Source: JAAZDN01 sp964440875
GTDB lineage: Bacteria; Bacillota_I; Bacilli_A; Erysipelotrichales; Erysipelotrichaceae
DNA: 32,415 nucleotides
Direction of reading: 5' to 3'
NCBI GenBank assembly: GCA_964440875.1
Contig: CAYTTS010000006.1
Span: 1 to 32,415, forward strand
The notes beneath the pieces were generated by a model that saw only the letters and a list, made by a program, of their open reading frames with translations, made no database searches and was not told where the DNA came from. Positions 15,760 through 24,427 of the stretch are shown piece after piece (position 1 is the first letter of the stretch; each line of letters starts with the position of its first letter). Made by a program: the position numbers and the translations under genes.

Positions 15760-17133
15760 TTATCCGTGGAGAATTTTTTTCTCAATTTCAGATATTGCTA
15801 CTTGATAGCTTGTATCTGTCTTTAAAAATGATTCAATCTTATCATAAGCACTTATTATTGTAGAGTGATCTCTACCACCAAATTCTTTTCCAATTTGGCT
15901 ATATGATAGATCTAGATGTTTTCTAACTAAGTACATAGATATATGTCTTGCGTTAACAATTATTCTAGTTCTATTTTTTGAATCGATTTGTTTTACTGTT
16001 AATCCATAGTATGTTGCAACTACATCTTTAATAGAATCTAAACTTACGATGTCATTTTGACGTTTAGTTTCATTTTTAAATGCTTTTGTCGCTACATCCA
16101 TTGTTATTCTATCACTATTTCCAAAGTTAATAGAATAGAATATAACTCTATTTAAAGCACCTTCAAGTTTTCTAACATCTTTTGCAAAGTTAGTTGCTAA
16201 GTATGCGATAACAGTATCATCGATGTTTTCTGGATTAATCATCTGTTGTTCTAACTTTTTAACTAAGATCGCATAAGCAACCTCAAACTCAGGTGAGTCA
16301 ATACCACTTGATAAACCAGAATAGAATCTACTAATCAAACGTTCTTCAATTCCTTTTATCTCAGTTGGATGCTTATCACTCGTTAAAACAATTTGTTTTC
16401 TATTATTTACTAATTCATTAAATATATAGAAGAAAATTTCATGTGATTTATCTTTACCCGCTAAAAACTGAATATCATCAACTAATAAGATATCCAGGTT
16501 ATACATATCTTGTTTAAAGTCTTCAATAGTCTTATTTTGAAAAGCATTAACAACTTTAGTTATAAAGTCATTACTCGTTAAATACAAGACTTTTAAATCC
16601 TTATTACTCTTTTTAGCATAGTTTCCTATCGCATGTAGTAAGTGGGTCTTACCTAAACCGGAGTTACCATATATAAATAATGGGTTATAAAACTCACCAG
16701 GTCTAATAGCACTCGCTAATGCAGCAGCGTGACTCTCTTTATTACTCTCCCCAACAACAAAGTTATTAAACGTAAATTGTGGTTGTAAATTATCAGCTAA
16801 TCTAATTTCTAGCGGTAATTTTAGGTTTGTTTTTGAATCAGACATATTTTCTATTAATACATCTAACTCATCACTGTTGTATATTTCTACATTAAAATCT
16901 GCTCCTAATACAGTTCTACTTACATCTTCAATTAAAGATCTATATTCCTCAAAAACCATTTTCTCGACATTGTGTCTAACTTTTATTTGAATAATATTCT
17001 CTGTAATATCGTATATTTCTGAATTAGTGAAATAAGTATTGTAAACAACTTCGTCTAAACTATCCTTATTTTCTTGTATAAGGCTTAAAATATCAGACCA
17101 AACTTGTTTAAAATCATATTTTTTGTCAATCAT
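15760..17133 (-). CDS. dnaA: Chromosomal replication initiator protein DnaA
   Basis: AAA+ ATPase that binds DnaA boxes, melts oriC and loads the helicase. The 457 residues show domain I (1-90), a short linker, domain III with Walker A GNSGLGKT (156-163) and Walker B LLVDDIQFLAGK, and the sensor regions. Domain IV (about 360-457) ends with the DNA-binding signature RKHLDLSYSQIGKEFGGRDHSTI. The ATG has AGGTGG upstream. DnaA boxes on both sides of the gene suggest self-regulation. A TAAAAT 30 bases before the ATG (17158-17163) is a possible -10, but the -35 is poor, so no promoter is called. Confidence 0.98.
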   Translation of the reverse strand: MIDKKYDFKQVWSDILSLIQENKDSLDEVVYNTYFTNSEIYDITENIIQIKVRHNVEKMVFEEYRSLIEDVSRTVLGADFNVEIYNSDELDVLIENMSDSKTNLKLPLEIRLADNLQPQFTFNNFVVGESNKESHAAALASAIRPGEFYNPLFIYGNSGLGKTHLLHAIGNYAKKSNKDLKVLYLTSNDFITKVVNAFQNKTIEDFKQDMYNLDILLVDDIQFLAGKDKSHEIFFYIFNELVNNRKQIVLTSDKHPTEIKGIEERLISRFYSGLSSGIDSPEFEVAYAILVKKLEQQMINPENIDDTVIAYLATNFAKDVRKLEGALNRVIFYSINFGNSDRITMDVATKAFKNETKRQNDIVSLDSIKDVVATYYGLTVKQIDSKNRTRIIVNARHISMYLVRKHLDLSYSQIGKEFGGRDHSTIISAYDKIESFLKTDTSYQVAISEIEKKILHG

Positions 17134-17558
17134 TTATTTCACCACCTATATTATTAGTATTTTACAATAAATATAGACTAATTAAAAGTAGAAAATGGTG
17201 GATAAGTTATAATCCACAGATAATCAACATGTAAATATCCCCTATATAAAGGTTATTTGGACTTATCCACAGTTATCCACAAGATGCTTTGGGGATATAT
17301 ATAGACTAAAGGAGTAAAAAAAAATAATGAAGGTAAATAATGTTATCAACATATGTGGATAACGTTGACAAGAAAAATAAGTAGAAAAGTAAATTGGGAA
17401 AACTTTTATATCAAAAAGTAAGCAGACTAAGCCTAAATGGACTTACTAAGGTTATCCACACACAGTGGATAACTCCCCTTATAAAATGTGGGTTTCTTGC
17501 GTATAAGTAGTGGAAAGAAAAATAGAATTTAAAATACTTATTTATCGATTGTAATTAA
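17134..17558. other. oriC: Replication origin, upstream half (DnaA-box clusters)
   Basis: Non-coding, AT-rich. Perfect DnaA boxes TTATCCACA lie at 17263-17271 (+), 17273-17281 (+), 17354-17362 (-) and 17452-17460 (+). One-mismatch boxes lie at 17197-17205 (-), 17210-17218 (+), 17343-17351 (+) and 17464-17472 (-). They form four close pairs: diverging at 17197-17218, tandem at 17263-17281, converging at 17343-17362 and at 17452-17472. A further degenerate box, CGTTGACAA, is at 17363-17371. ATATAGACTAA occurs twice (17171-17181, 17299-17309). The stretch 17291-17342 is A-rich and free of boxes. The place between dnaA and rpmH and the switch of gene direction agree with oriC. Confidence 0.93.
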
Positions 17559-17587
17559 TTGACTTAAGTTAATTATTTATGTATAAT
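17559..17587 (+). promoter_or_regulatory. Promoter of rpmH
   Basis: TTGACT (17559-17564) and TATAAT (17582-17587) with a 17-base spacer, a near-consensus SigA-type promoter. It gives a leader of about 65 bases before rpmH. It drives the right arm away from the origin. Confidence 0.9.
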
Positions 17588-17658
17588 CAATGAGCAATTA
17601 CTATCTATATAGATAAGTAGATTGATGAATAAAGAAAAGGGAATTGGAGGTATATTAT

Positions 17659-17793
17659 ATGAAAAGAACTTATCAGCCAAGTAATCGTAAGAGAAAAAGA
17701 AAACACGGTTTCAGAGCGAGAATGAGCACACCAGCTGGTCGTAAAGTATTAGCTCGCCGTAGAAAAAAAGGCAGAAAGGTATTATCAGCATAA
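17659..17793 (+). CDS. rpmH: 50S ribosomal protein L34
   Basis: A 44-residue, very basic protein of the large ribosomal subunit. It starts MKRTYQPSNRKRKRKHGFR and continues with the RMSTPAGRKVLARRRKKGRK core, the whole length of L34. The ATG follows TTGGAGG at a 7-base distance. Its place next to oriC and before rnpA is the classic bacterial order. It has its own promoter and a terminator-like hairpin directly downstream. Confidence 0.98.
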   Translation: MKRTYQPSNRKRKRKHGFRARMSTPAGRKVLARRRKKGRKVLSA

Positions 17794-17795
17794 AA

Positions 17796-17824
17796 CTGTC
17801 ACCTCATGGTGACTTTTTTATAAT
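17796..17824 (+). promoter_or_regulatory. Candidate promoter giving a leaderless rnpA mRNA
   Basis: CTGTCA (17796-17801), 17 bases, then TATAAT (17819-17824). The expected start, 7 bases past the -10, is the A of the rnpA ATG at 17831. The -35 matches four of six consensus bases and overlaps the terminator stem. There is no Shine-Dalgarno sequence before rnpA, which agrees with a leaderless message. Inference from sequence only. Confidence 0.4.
17798..17819 (+). terminator. Intrinsic terminator or attenuator after rpmH
   Basis: GTCACC (17798-17803) pairs with GGTGAC (17808-17813) around TCAT, followed by six T. It probably lowers read-through from the strongly expressed rpmH into rnpA. Confidence 0.8.
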
Positions 17825-17830
17825 ATTATA

Positions 17831-18184
17831 ATGAAGACTATTTTAAGAATAAAAAGAGCTGAAGAGTTTCAAAAAATAATTGAAAATAAACGATTAGATA
17901 TTAATGATCAATTTGTTGTATATCACCAAGCGAAAAAAGAAAATCAAAATCGTGTAGGTATATCGGTGGGGAAAAAAATGGGTAATGCCGTTTTTAGAAA
18001 CAAGACAAAAAGACAATTAAGAATGATGTTGCAGACTGTATTGGAAGAGGAATTCTCCTTCGATGGTGTAGTTATCGTTAGACACAAATATTTTCGTGGA
18101 AACTTTGAATCAAATTTAAAGAGTTTAAAAAAACTATTTAAAACAATAGAAAAAAGGAGATATTCTGATGAATCAATTAAGTAG
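17831..18184 (+). CDS. rnpA: Ribonuclease P protein component
   Basis: Protein subunit that, with the RNase P RNA, removes the 5' leader of pre-tRNAs. The 117 residues carry RVGISVGKKMGNAVFRNKTKRQLR (41-64), the family's RNA-binding helix; the usual RNR triplet reads RNK. The ATG at 17831 agrees with homologous starts, and an in-frame TGA upstream rules out a longer protein. There is no ribosome site: the bases before the ATG are TATAATATTATA. The 3' end overlaps yidC by 17 bases. Confidence 0.95.
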   Translation: MKTILRIKRAEEFQKIIENKRLDINDQFVVYHQAKKENQNRVGISVGKKMGNAVFRNKTKRQLRMMLQTVLEEEFSFDGVVIVRHKYFRGNFESNLKSLKKLFKTIEKRRYSDESIK

Positions 18185-19073
18185 AAATCAAAAACGTATT
18201 TTTATGTTGATTGTTGCACTGATCGTATTAACGGGATGTGTACAAAGACCAGAGAGTACACAAGATTTATATACACTTTCGACAACATTCAAAGAAGTTT
18301 GGGAAACTAGTAAGTTTAGTGCTTTAGTAGTATTACCAATTACATACATTATTAACTATGTTGTAGAAGTATTAGGTTGGGGAGTTATTGCAGGTGTTGG
18401 TATTGCGACAATCGTAATTAACTTAATTACTATGCCTATTATGATTTTCTCACAAAAAGGAAGTAGTAAAATGCAAATGCTACAACCAAAGCTAAATGCT
18501 TTAGAGAAAAAATATGAAGGTCGTAAAGATCAAAACTCATTAATGGCAAAAAATCAAGAAATTCAAAAATTATATAAAGATAATGATATTAAAATGGGAA
18601 TGACACTATTAGGTTCATTCTTACCATTACCATTATTAATCGCTGTACTTCAAGCAGTTTATTTCTCAGCGTCACTATTTGATCCTAAAAACTTAGTTTT
18701 AGGGGCAGACCTAAACTTAAAACCATTTGATGGATTTAAAGCAGGACCAAACGGTTGGATATATATTGTAATTATTTTATTAATGATTGGAACACAATTC
18801 TTATCAATGAAATTACCACAATACTTAACTAACAAACGTTTAGAAAAAGATAGATCATACAAAAAATATGACAAAACACAAGCAGCAGAAAACCCAATGG
18901 GTAATATGACTAATATGATGATTGTAATGATGATTGTAATCGCAATTACAACACCAACAACGATGTCAGTTTACTATGTATTCTCATCAGGTATGGCCAT
19001 CATCAGAACATTTGTTGGAGATCTAATGGTTCAAAAAGACATGGAAGAAGCTAAAACAAGGAAAAAAAGATAA
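18168..19073 (+). CDS. yidC: Membrane protein insertase YidC/OxaA, lipoprotein type
   Basis: Inserts and folds membrane proteins alone or with SecYEG. The 301 residues begin with a signal segment and lipobox LTGC (Cys24), so the mature N terminus is probably lipid-modified and outside. Several hydrophobic segments follow (about 50-93, 142-165, 195-212, 243-275), with the cytoplasmic SSKMQMLQPKLNALEKKY hairpin between the first two. The end is basic (TRKKR). The groove arginine of the first core helix (five residues before the conserved Pro90) is Asn85 here. The segment after DPKNLVLGADLN is longer than in B. subtilis SpoIIIJ (about 261 aa). The ATG has AAAGGAG upstream, inside rnpA. Confidence 0.93.
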   Translation: MNQLSRNQKRIFMLIVALIVLTGCVQRPESTQDLYTLSTTFKEVWETSKFSALVVLPITYIINYVVEVLGWGVIAGVGIATIVINLITMPIMIFSQKGSSKMQMLQPKLNALEKKYEGRKDQNSLMAKNQEIQKLYKDNDIKMGMTLLGSFLPLPLLIAVLQAVYFSASLFDPKNLVLGADLNLKPFDGFKAGPNGWIYIVIILLMIGTQFLSMKLPQYLTNKRLEKDRSYKKYDKTQAAENPMGNMTNMMIVMMIVIAITTPTTMSVYYVFSSGMAIIRTFVGDLMVQKDMEEAKTRKKR

Positions 19074-19075
19074 AT

Positions 19076-19675
19076 ATGAAACAATATACAGGAACAAACA
19101 TTGAGGAGATTTTAGAGGACGTTTCAAGAGAAGTTGGTATTGACACTTCTTTAATCCACTATAATATTGAAAGTAAAACAGATGATGAAGTAGTAATTAA
19201 CGTATTTACAGACTCTGATATTATTGACTTTATTGAAGATTATATAGAAACATTTTTCAGAAATATAGATCAGAGTGTTCATGTAGATGTTAGATATTCA
19301 GATTCGATGTACAGAATCTTTGTAAATGCTAAAAATAATGCTGTTGTTATTGGAAAAGATGGCGCAACATTAAAAGCATTTACTAATGTAATCCGTAGTG
19401 CAACAAATTCACATTTTAGAAAAAATATTAAAATTGTTATGGATGTAAATAACTATAAAGCTAATATTTATGAAAAGATTGAATCAATGACATACCGTAT
19501 TGCAAGAGAAGTGCAAGAGTCAAAAATTGATGCAACATTAGATTTCATGCCAAGTGATGAAAGACGTGTTGTTCATAACTACTTAAGTGGAATGCAAAAT
19601 ATTAAAACAGAAAGTATTGGCGAAGGCAAAGAGCGTCGTTTACGCATTCGTTATGTAGCAGATGAAGAAAATTAA
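19076..19675 (+). CDS. khpB: RNA-binding protein KhpB (Jag/EloR)
   Basis: Small-RNA/mRNA binding protein linked to cell elongation in streptococci, usually a partner of KhpA. The 199 residues show the Jag_N domain (1-50), a KH domain with the GxxG loop GKDG (93-96), and an R3H domain with Arg163 and His167 in DERRVVHNYL. The length is typical for short Jag proteins. The start is 2 bases after the yidC stop, so it is cotranscribed with yidC. A terminator overlaps its stop. Confidence 0.94.
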   Translation: MKQYTGTNIEEILEDVSREVGIDTSLIHYNIESKTDDEVVINVFTDSDIIDFIEDYIETFFRNIDQSVHVDVRYSDSMYRIFVNAKNNAVVIGKDGATLKAFTNVIRSATNSHFRKNIKIVMDVNNYKANIYEKIESMTYRIAREVQESKIDATLDFMPSDERRVVHNYLSGMQNIKTESIGEGKERRLRIRYVADEEN

Positions 19676-19694
19676 AAAGGCGTATGCCTTTTTT
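19674..19694 (+). terminator. Intrinsic terminator after khpB
   Basis: AAAAAGGC (19674-19681) pairs with GCCTTTTT (19686-19693) around GTAT, and the T-run extends to 19694. The G-C part is only three pairs, and no clear promoter precedes pth 19 bases later, so some read-through into pth is likely. The flanking A-run could make it work in both directions. Confidence 0.75.
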
Positions 19695-19712
19695 AATTTA
19701 GTGAGGTAAATT

Positions 19713-20273
19713 ATGAAATTAATTGTAGGAATTGGAAATCCAGGTAAACAATATGAAAAAACAAGACATAATGTAGGTTTTATGGCACTTGATGCTATTG
19801 CTGATCATTATAATGTTGAGTTTAACGAGAATAAATTCAAAAGTCTTTATACGAGTATTCGAGTAAATAATGAAAAAGTTATTTTAATGAAACCACAAAC
19901 CTATGTAAACTTATCAGGTAGTGCCGTTTTATCAATGATGAATTACTTCAATATTGATGTTAAAGATATTATCGTCATCTATGATGATATTGCCCTACCA
20001 ACTGGAAAAATAAGAGTAAGATTTAAAGGTAGTGCCGGTGGTCATAATGGAATGATTAATATTATTGATTACTTAAAAACAAAAGAGTTTAATAGAATTA
20101 GGATTGGAATTGGAAACAATAAAGTAATAGAACAAAAAGACTATGTACTTGGAAAGTTTTCAAAAGATGATGATAAAGTCTTAAGTGAAACATTTAAAAG
20201 ATTACTTGATGTACCAAGTGATTTTGTGGAACTTCCATTTAGTGACTTTATGAATAAATATAATCGAGAGTAA
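19713..20273 (+). CDS. pth: Peptidyl-tRNA hydrolase
   Basis: Frees tRNA from peptidyl-tRNA that drops off ribosomes; essential in most bacteria. The 186 residues carry GIGNPGKQYEKTRHNVGF with Asn9 and catalytic His19, the MKPQTYVNLSG segment, and YDDIALPTGKIRVRFKGSAGGHNG with the conserved Asp near 91. The ATG follows GTGAGGTAAATT. It is one base upstream of mfd. In B. subtilis (spoVC) fin lies between them; here it is absent. Confidence 0.96.
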   Translation: MKLIVGIGNPGKQYEKTRHNVGFMALDAIADHYNVEFNENKFKSLYTSIRVNNEKVILMKPQTYVNLSGSAVLSMMNYFNIDVKDIIVIYDDIALPTGKIRVRFKGSAGGHNGMINIIDYLKTKEFNRIRIGIGNNKVIEQKDYVLGKFSKDDDKVLSETFKRLLDVPSDFVELPFSDFMNKYNRE

Positions 20274-20274
20274 T

Positions 20275-23200
20275 ATGCAATTTATATTTGATAAATTAAA
20301 AAATTATACGACTGTAAGTGACCTGAAAGAAGATAAAGCTACTCAGGTCTTTTCGACTGTCGAAGAAGCTCTTTCGATATCGACACTATATAATATAAAT
20401 AAAGAGACCATAATAATTGTAAAAGATAATTTATATCATGCTGAAAAATTATACGATCAATTATCACACTTAAGTGATGATGTATATATTTATATGAGTG
20501 AGGAATCTAAACGAATAGAAAGTATAGCCTCATCTCCAGAGTTTAGAGCCAATCGTTTATCTATTTTAAGTATATTAAAATCAAATACACCTGCCATAAT
20601 AGTTACTCATACAGCAGCCCTATTAAGATATTTACCAAGTGTTGAAACATTTAGTGAAGGTCTAATTACTTTTGAAGTTGATAAACAAATAGATTACAAA
20701 AACTTAAGAAGTAGACTAATTAAAGCTGGATATGAATTTAGCCAAAGAGTTGACCACCCACTTACATTTTCAATTCGTGGTGAAATACTAGATATATATT
20801 CAATTAACTATGATAAACCGATTAGAGTTGAGTTTTTTGATACTGATATTGAGAGTATTAGATTCTTTGATATTGATACCCAACTTACTATTGATAAGAT
20901 TGATAAAGTTGAAATAATACCAGCTAGCGATATTTTATTTAGTGATAGTGAAAAAGAAACGATAATAAAAAGACTAAGATCAGAGATAAGTAATACTAAT
21001 GAAAGTGAATTAATCCATAATATAGAGACGAATATTGACTATCTAGAAAATGATATTGTCATACCAAGTTTGTATAATTTTTATGCTTACTTAGATAAAT
21101 CATATAGTTTACTTGATTATACTGATAATGCGAAATTTATTATTAGTGATTATAGTACGATAAAAAGTAATGAGAAACTTTTAAATCTTGAGACAATTGA
21201 ATATGCAGTTGAATTAAATAAAGACAATAAGTTACCTTTAATTACGAGTTTATGGAATTCATTTGATGATATCTTAGCTAAACATAAATATACTGAAGTT
21301 AGAAATACCCTAGGATCAAGTACTGATTACGCAAAAATTCATGAGATTGATATCCCTATTACCCAATTTGATTATGTAATGGAAGATATAATTAAAGCAA
21401 AAGAAGAAAATACTGTTGTTTTAGCCTTAAGTGAGTCAGAGCTTAAAGAATTAGAAGACTACTTTAGAAAAAGATCGATCCAATATAGTCGAGAAATATG
21501 TGATAAAAATGGTATCTACTTAATTCACGATCCTTTAATAAAAGGATTCTACTATGAGGATCTTTATGTATATACTGCTTATGAGATATTTAATACTAAA
21601 ATAACAGTCACAAAGTTCTCATCTAAATTTAGTAAAGCCCAAATACTAGATAAGCACACTGAACTAAAGAGTGGAGACTATGTAGTTCATAACTTATATG
21701 GTGTTGGAAAATATATCGGAATTGAGACTAGAGAAATAAATGGAATAAAACGTGATTTTCTAAAAATTATCTATCGTAACAATGATTCATTACACGTACC
21801 ACTTCATCAATTTAGTTTAGTTCGTAAGTTTGTATCACGAGATGGTGTTGCGCCTAAATTAAATCGTCTAGGTACAGATGAATGGACAAAGACTAAAGAG
21901 AAGGTTCAAGCTTCAGTAAATGAATTAGCGGGAAGACTAGTAGAACTATATAGTAATAGAAGTCTTAAAACAGGATTTAAATATGAGTTAGATGAATATT
22001 TACAAAATGAATTTAATAATGAAGTAGAATTTACCCTTACAAATGATCAATTAACAGCAACCAAAGAAATACTAGCTGATATGCAGAGTGATAAAGCTAT
22101 GGATCGTTTATTAATTGGGGATGTTGGTTTTGGTAAAACAGAAGTTAGTATGCGTGCTGCTTTCTTAGCAATCGCAAATGGTAAACAAGTTGCCTTTTTA
22201 TGTCCTACGACAATATTATCAAGTCAGCATTATGAAACTTTTAAAAAGAGATTTAGAAATTTCCCAGGAAATATTCAAGTTTTAAATAGATTTGTTGCCC
22301 CTGCTAAACAAAAAGAAATATTAAGGGATGTAATGCTTGGTAAGGTTGATATATTAATAGGTACACACCGATTATTATCTAAAGATATAGTATATAAGGA
22401 TCTTGGCCTACTGATTATTGATGAGGAACAAAGATTTGGCGTTGAACATAAAGAAATTATAAAAGAGATTAAACAAAATGTTGATGTATTATCTTTAAGT
22501 GCAACTCCGATTCCAAGGACTCTACAAATGTCCTTAGTCGGTGTTAGACAAATGTCGACTCTAAGAGAAGCACCAAGAAACCGTAAGCCAGTACAAACAT
22601 ATGTTATTGAGAAGAATCTTAAAACGATAAATCAAGTAATCATGCGTGAGTTAGCTCGTGGCGGACAAGTATTTTATTTACATAACAATGTTAAAAATCT
22701 TACTGATATTGCCCTTCGCTTAGAAAATGAGATTGAAGGTGCAAAAGTTTCGATTGCCCATGGTCAAATGAGCCGTGATGAAATAGAAGATGTTATGATT
22801 AGTTTTAACTTAAATGAAACAAATATATTAGTATGTACAACAATAATTGAAACTGGTATTGATATACCAAATGCCAATACAATTATTATTGATAAGGCTG
22901 ATACATTTGGGCTTTCACAACTATATCAAATTAGAGGACGTGTTGGTCGAAGTGATCAAGTTGCCTATGCATATTTAATGTATCAACCAGAGAAAGTATT
23001 AAGTGAGATTGCTACTAAGCGATTAAATACTATTAAGGAATTTACCGAGCTTGGTAGTGGTTATAAGATCGCGATGCGCGATTTAACTATTCGTGGTGCC
23101 GGAGATATGCTTGGGCCGCAACAATCAGGCTTTATCGATACAGTTGGTATTGATATGTATATTGAAATGTTAAATGAAGCAGTTCTTAAAGCACAAGGTG

Positions 23201-23664
23201 TGAAGGTTAAAAAACAGGTTCAAAATAAAATTCAAGTTAATGCAGCCGGTCATATTCCAGATAAATTCACTCAATTCGATGATGATAAGATTTCTCTTTA
23301 TCAAGATATTGATAAACAAGAGACATTTAATGATTTAGGTAATCTATATAAGGAAGTTAGTGATTACTTTGGAAAACTTCCAGATGATGTTGATTTATTA
23401 TTTGAGAAGAAACGACTAGAAATACTCTTAGCAAATCCAAAAGTATTTATGTATAAAGAAGTTGGTGATTTCTCAGATATTAGCTTTACATCAGAGTACT
23501 CAAGTACACTTGATGGTATCAAACTATTTACAGATATTTCAAAAATTAATCGTAATATCAAGATTTCTTATAAGAATGATAAAATAAGTCTTAGAATAAA
23601 AAGAGATAGTGAATGGATTAGTGATATAATGAAGGTACTAGAAGCACTTAATATAGAGGGGTGA
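20275..23664 (+). CDS. mfd: Transcription-repair coupling factor Mfd
   Basis: ATP-dependent translocase that removes stalled RNA polymerase and recruits UvrA to the damaged strand. The 1129 residues have a UvrB-like N-terminal region (1-350, poorly conserved in sequence), the RNA polymerase interacting domain (about 460-560, SGDYVVHNLYGVGKYIG), a RecG-like helicase core with Walker A GDVGFGKT (about 616-623) and the DEEQRFGVEHKE box (about 715), and a C-terminal TRCF domain. TRG-type motif residues SATPIPRTL and the GRVGRSD motif VI are intact. Slightly shorter than the B. subtilis protein (1177). Coupled to pth upstream and to the SpoVT-like gene downstream. Confidence 0.96.
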   Translation: MQFIFDKLKNYTTVSDLKEDKATQVFSTVEEALSISTLYNINKETIIIVKDNLYHAEKLYDQLSHLSDDVYIYMSEESKRIESIASSPEFRANRLSILSILKSNTPAIIVTHTAALLRYLPSVETFSEGLITFEVDKQIDYKNLRSRLIKAGYEFSQRVDHPLTFSIRGEILDIYSINYDKPIRVEFFDTDIESIRFFDIDTQLTIDKIDKVEIIPASDILFSDSEKETIIKRLRSEISNTNESELIHNIETNIDYLENDIVIPSLYNFYAYLDKSYSLLDYTDNAKFIISDYSTIKSNEKLLNLETIEYAVELNKDNKLPLITSLWNSFDDILAKHKYTEVRNTLGSSTDYAKIHEIDIPITQFDYVMEDIIKAKEENTVVLALSESELKELEDYFRKRSIQYSREICDKNGIYLIHDPLIKGFYYEDLYVYTAYEIFNTKITVTKFSSKFSKAQILDKHTELKSGDYVVHNLYGVGKYIGIETREINGIKRDFLKIIYRNNDSLHVPLHQFSLVRKFVSRDGVAPKLNRLGTDEWTKTKEKVQASVNELAGRLVELYSNRSLKTGFKYELDEYLQNEFNNEVEFTLTNDQLTATKEILADMQSDKAMDRLLIGDVGFGKTEVSMRAAFLAIANGKQVAFLCPTTILSSQHYETFKKRFRNFPGNIQVLNRFVAPAKQKEILRDVMLGKVDILIGTHRLLSKDIVYKDLGLLIIDEEQRFGVEHKEIIKEIKQNVDVLSLSATPIPRTLQMSLVGVRQMSTLREAPRNRKPVQTYVIEKNLKTINQVIMRELARGGQVFYLHNNVKNLTDIALRLENEIEGAKVSIAHGQMSRDEIEDVMISFNLNETNILVCTTIIETGIDIPNANTIIIDKADTFGLSQLYQIRGRVGRSDQVAYAYLMYQPEKVLSEIATKRLNTIKEFTELGSGYKIAMRDLTIRGAGDMLGPQQSGFIDTVGIDMYIEMLNEAVLKAQGVKVKKQVQNKIQVNAAGHIPDKFTQFDDDKISLYQDIDKQETFNDLGNLYKEVSDYFGKLPDDVDLLFEKKRLEILLANPKVFMYKEVGDFSDISFTSEYSSTLDGIKLFTDISKINRNIKISYKNDKISLRIKRDSEWISDIMKVLEALNIEG

Positions 23665-23668
23665 TCAT

Positions 23669-24175
23669 ATGGAACTGACAGGTATAAAAAGAAGAATTGA
23701 TGACTTAGGACGAATTGTTATTCCAAGAGATATTAGAGAGCATTTTAAAATTAAAGCTGGTGATAGCTTTGATATATATGTTGAGGATGACTCAATTGTC
23801 TTACAGAAATTCTCACCAATTGATAAACAATTGACACAACTATTTTATATGTGTGAGGTTTTAAGTGAGTTAATTGATGCGAGGGTAATATTTTACTATG
23901 ATAGTGACTTTATTGATCCAGAGATGGAATATCAAGTCGACAGTAAACCAACGACATCATTTAGACACATCTTAGAAGAATATCATCCTGTCTCATTCAA
24001 TGATGAACAATTATTTGCTGACAGTACGGAAACAAAAGCTGGATATACTTATCCAATAATTAAAGAAGGAAATATAATTGGAGTATTTATTATATTTAAA
24101 CAATTAGCTAAACTAGATGATAAGCACTTAGCTGCAATAGAATTTAGCGAGAAGTATTTAATGAAGGTGATATAA
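23669..24175 (+). CDS. spoVT: SpoVT/AbrB-type transcriptional regulator
   Basis: DNA-binding regulator with an N-terminal AbrB swapped-hairpin domain (IKRRIDDLGRIVIPRDIREHFKIKAGDSFDIY, 6-38) and a C-terminal GAF-like sensor part (about 55-165), the layout of B. subtilis SpoVT (178 aa). In B. subtilis SpoVT modulates SigG-dependent genes in the forespore and lies just after mfd, as here. The spore genes that normally accompany it (fin, spoVB, yabP, yabQ) are missing, so a role outside sporulation is likely. The ATG has AGAGGGGTG upstream, at the mfd stop. The stop overlaps the rqcP start as TAATG. Confidence 0.88.
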   Translation: MELTGIKRRIDDLGRIVIPRDIREHFKIKAGDSFDIYVEDDSIVLQKFSPIDKQLTQLFYMCEVLSELIDARVIFYYDSDFIDPEMEYQVDSKPTTSFRHILEEYHPVSFNDEQLFADSTETKAGYTYPIIKEGNIIGVFIIFKQLAKLDDKHLAAIEFSEKYLMKVI

Positions 24176-24426
24176 TGCGATTGGACAAATATTTGAAAGT
24201 AACAAGACTAATTAAGCGTAGATCAGTAGCGAAAGAACTTGCGGATGCTGAGCGTATAAAAGTAAATGGAAGGATCGCTAAACCTTCTACTATGCTTGAA
24301 ATTAATGATATAATAGAAATAACATTTAGAAATAATACAACAGCATTTAGAGTACTTAAGTTAGCAGAACACTCTAAAAAAAGTGATGTTGATATTATGT
24401 ATGAAATGATTGAATCAGAGGTGTAA
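24175..24426 (+). CDS. rqcP: RqcP, S4-domain ribosome quality control protein
   Basis: An 83-residue S4-domain protein (RLDKYLKVTRLIKRRSVAKELADAERIKVNGR) of the YabO/RqcP family, related to Hsp15. RqcP binds stalled 50S subunits with peptidyl-tRNA and helps RqcH add alanine tails to the trapped chain. Placement between spoVT and divIC is as in B. subtilis. The start overlaps the upstream stop by one base and has GAAGGTGAT before it. RqcH itself is not in the window. Confidence 0.92.
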   Translation: MRLDKYLKVTRLIKRRSVAKELADAERIKVNGRIAKPSTMLEINDIIEITFRNNTTAFRVLKLAEHSKKSDVDIMYEMIESEV

Positions 24427-24427
24427 T

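Noticed and set aside
15753..15768. GGGATAATTATCC as a DnaA box or terminator after dnaA
   Set aside because: Three mismatches to the box, and no U-run follows on the dnaA strand; it overlaps the stop codon.
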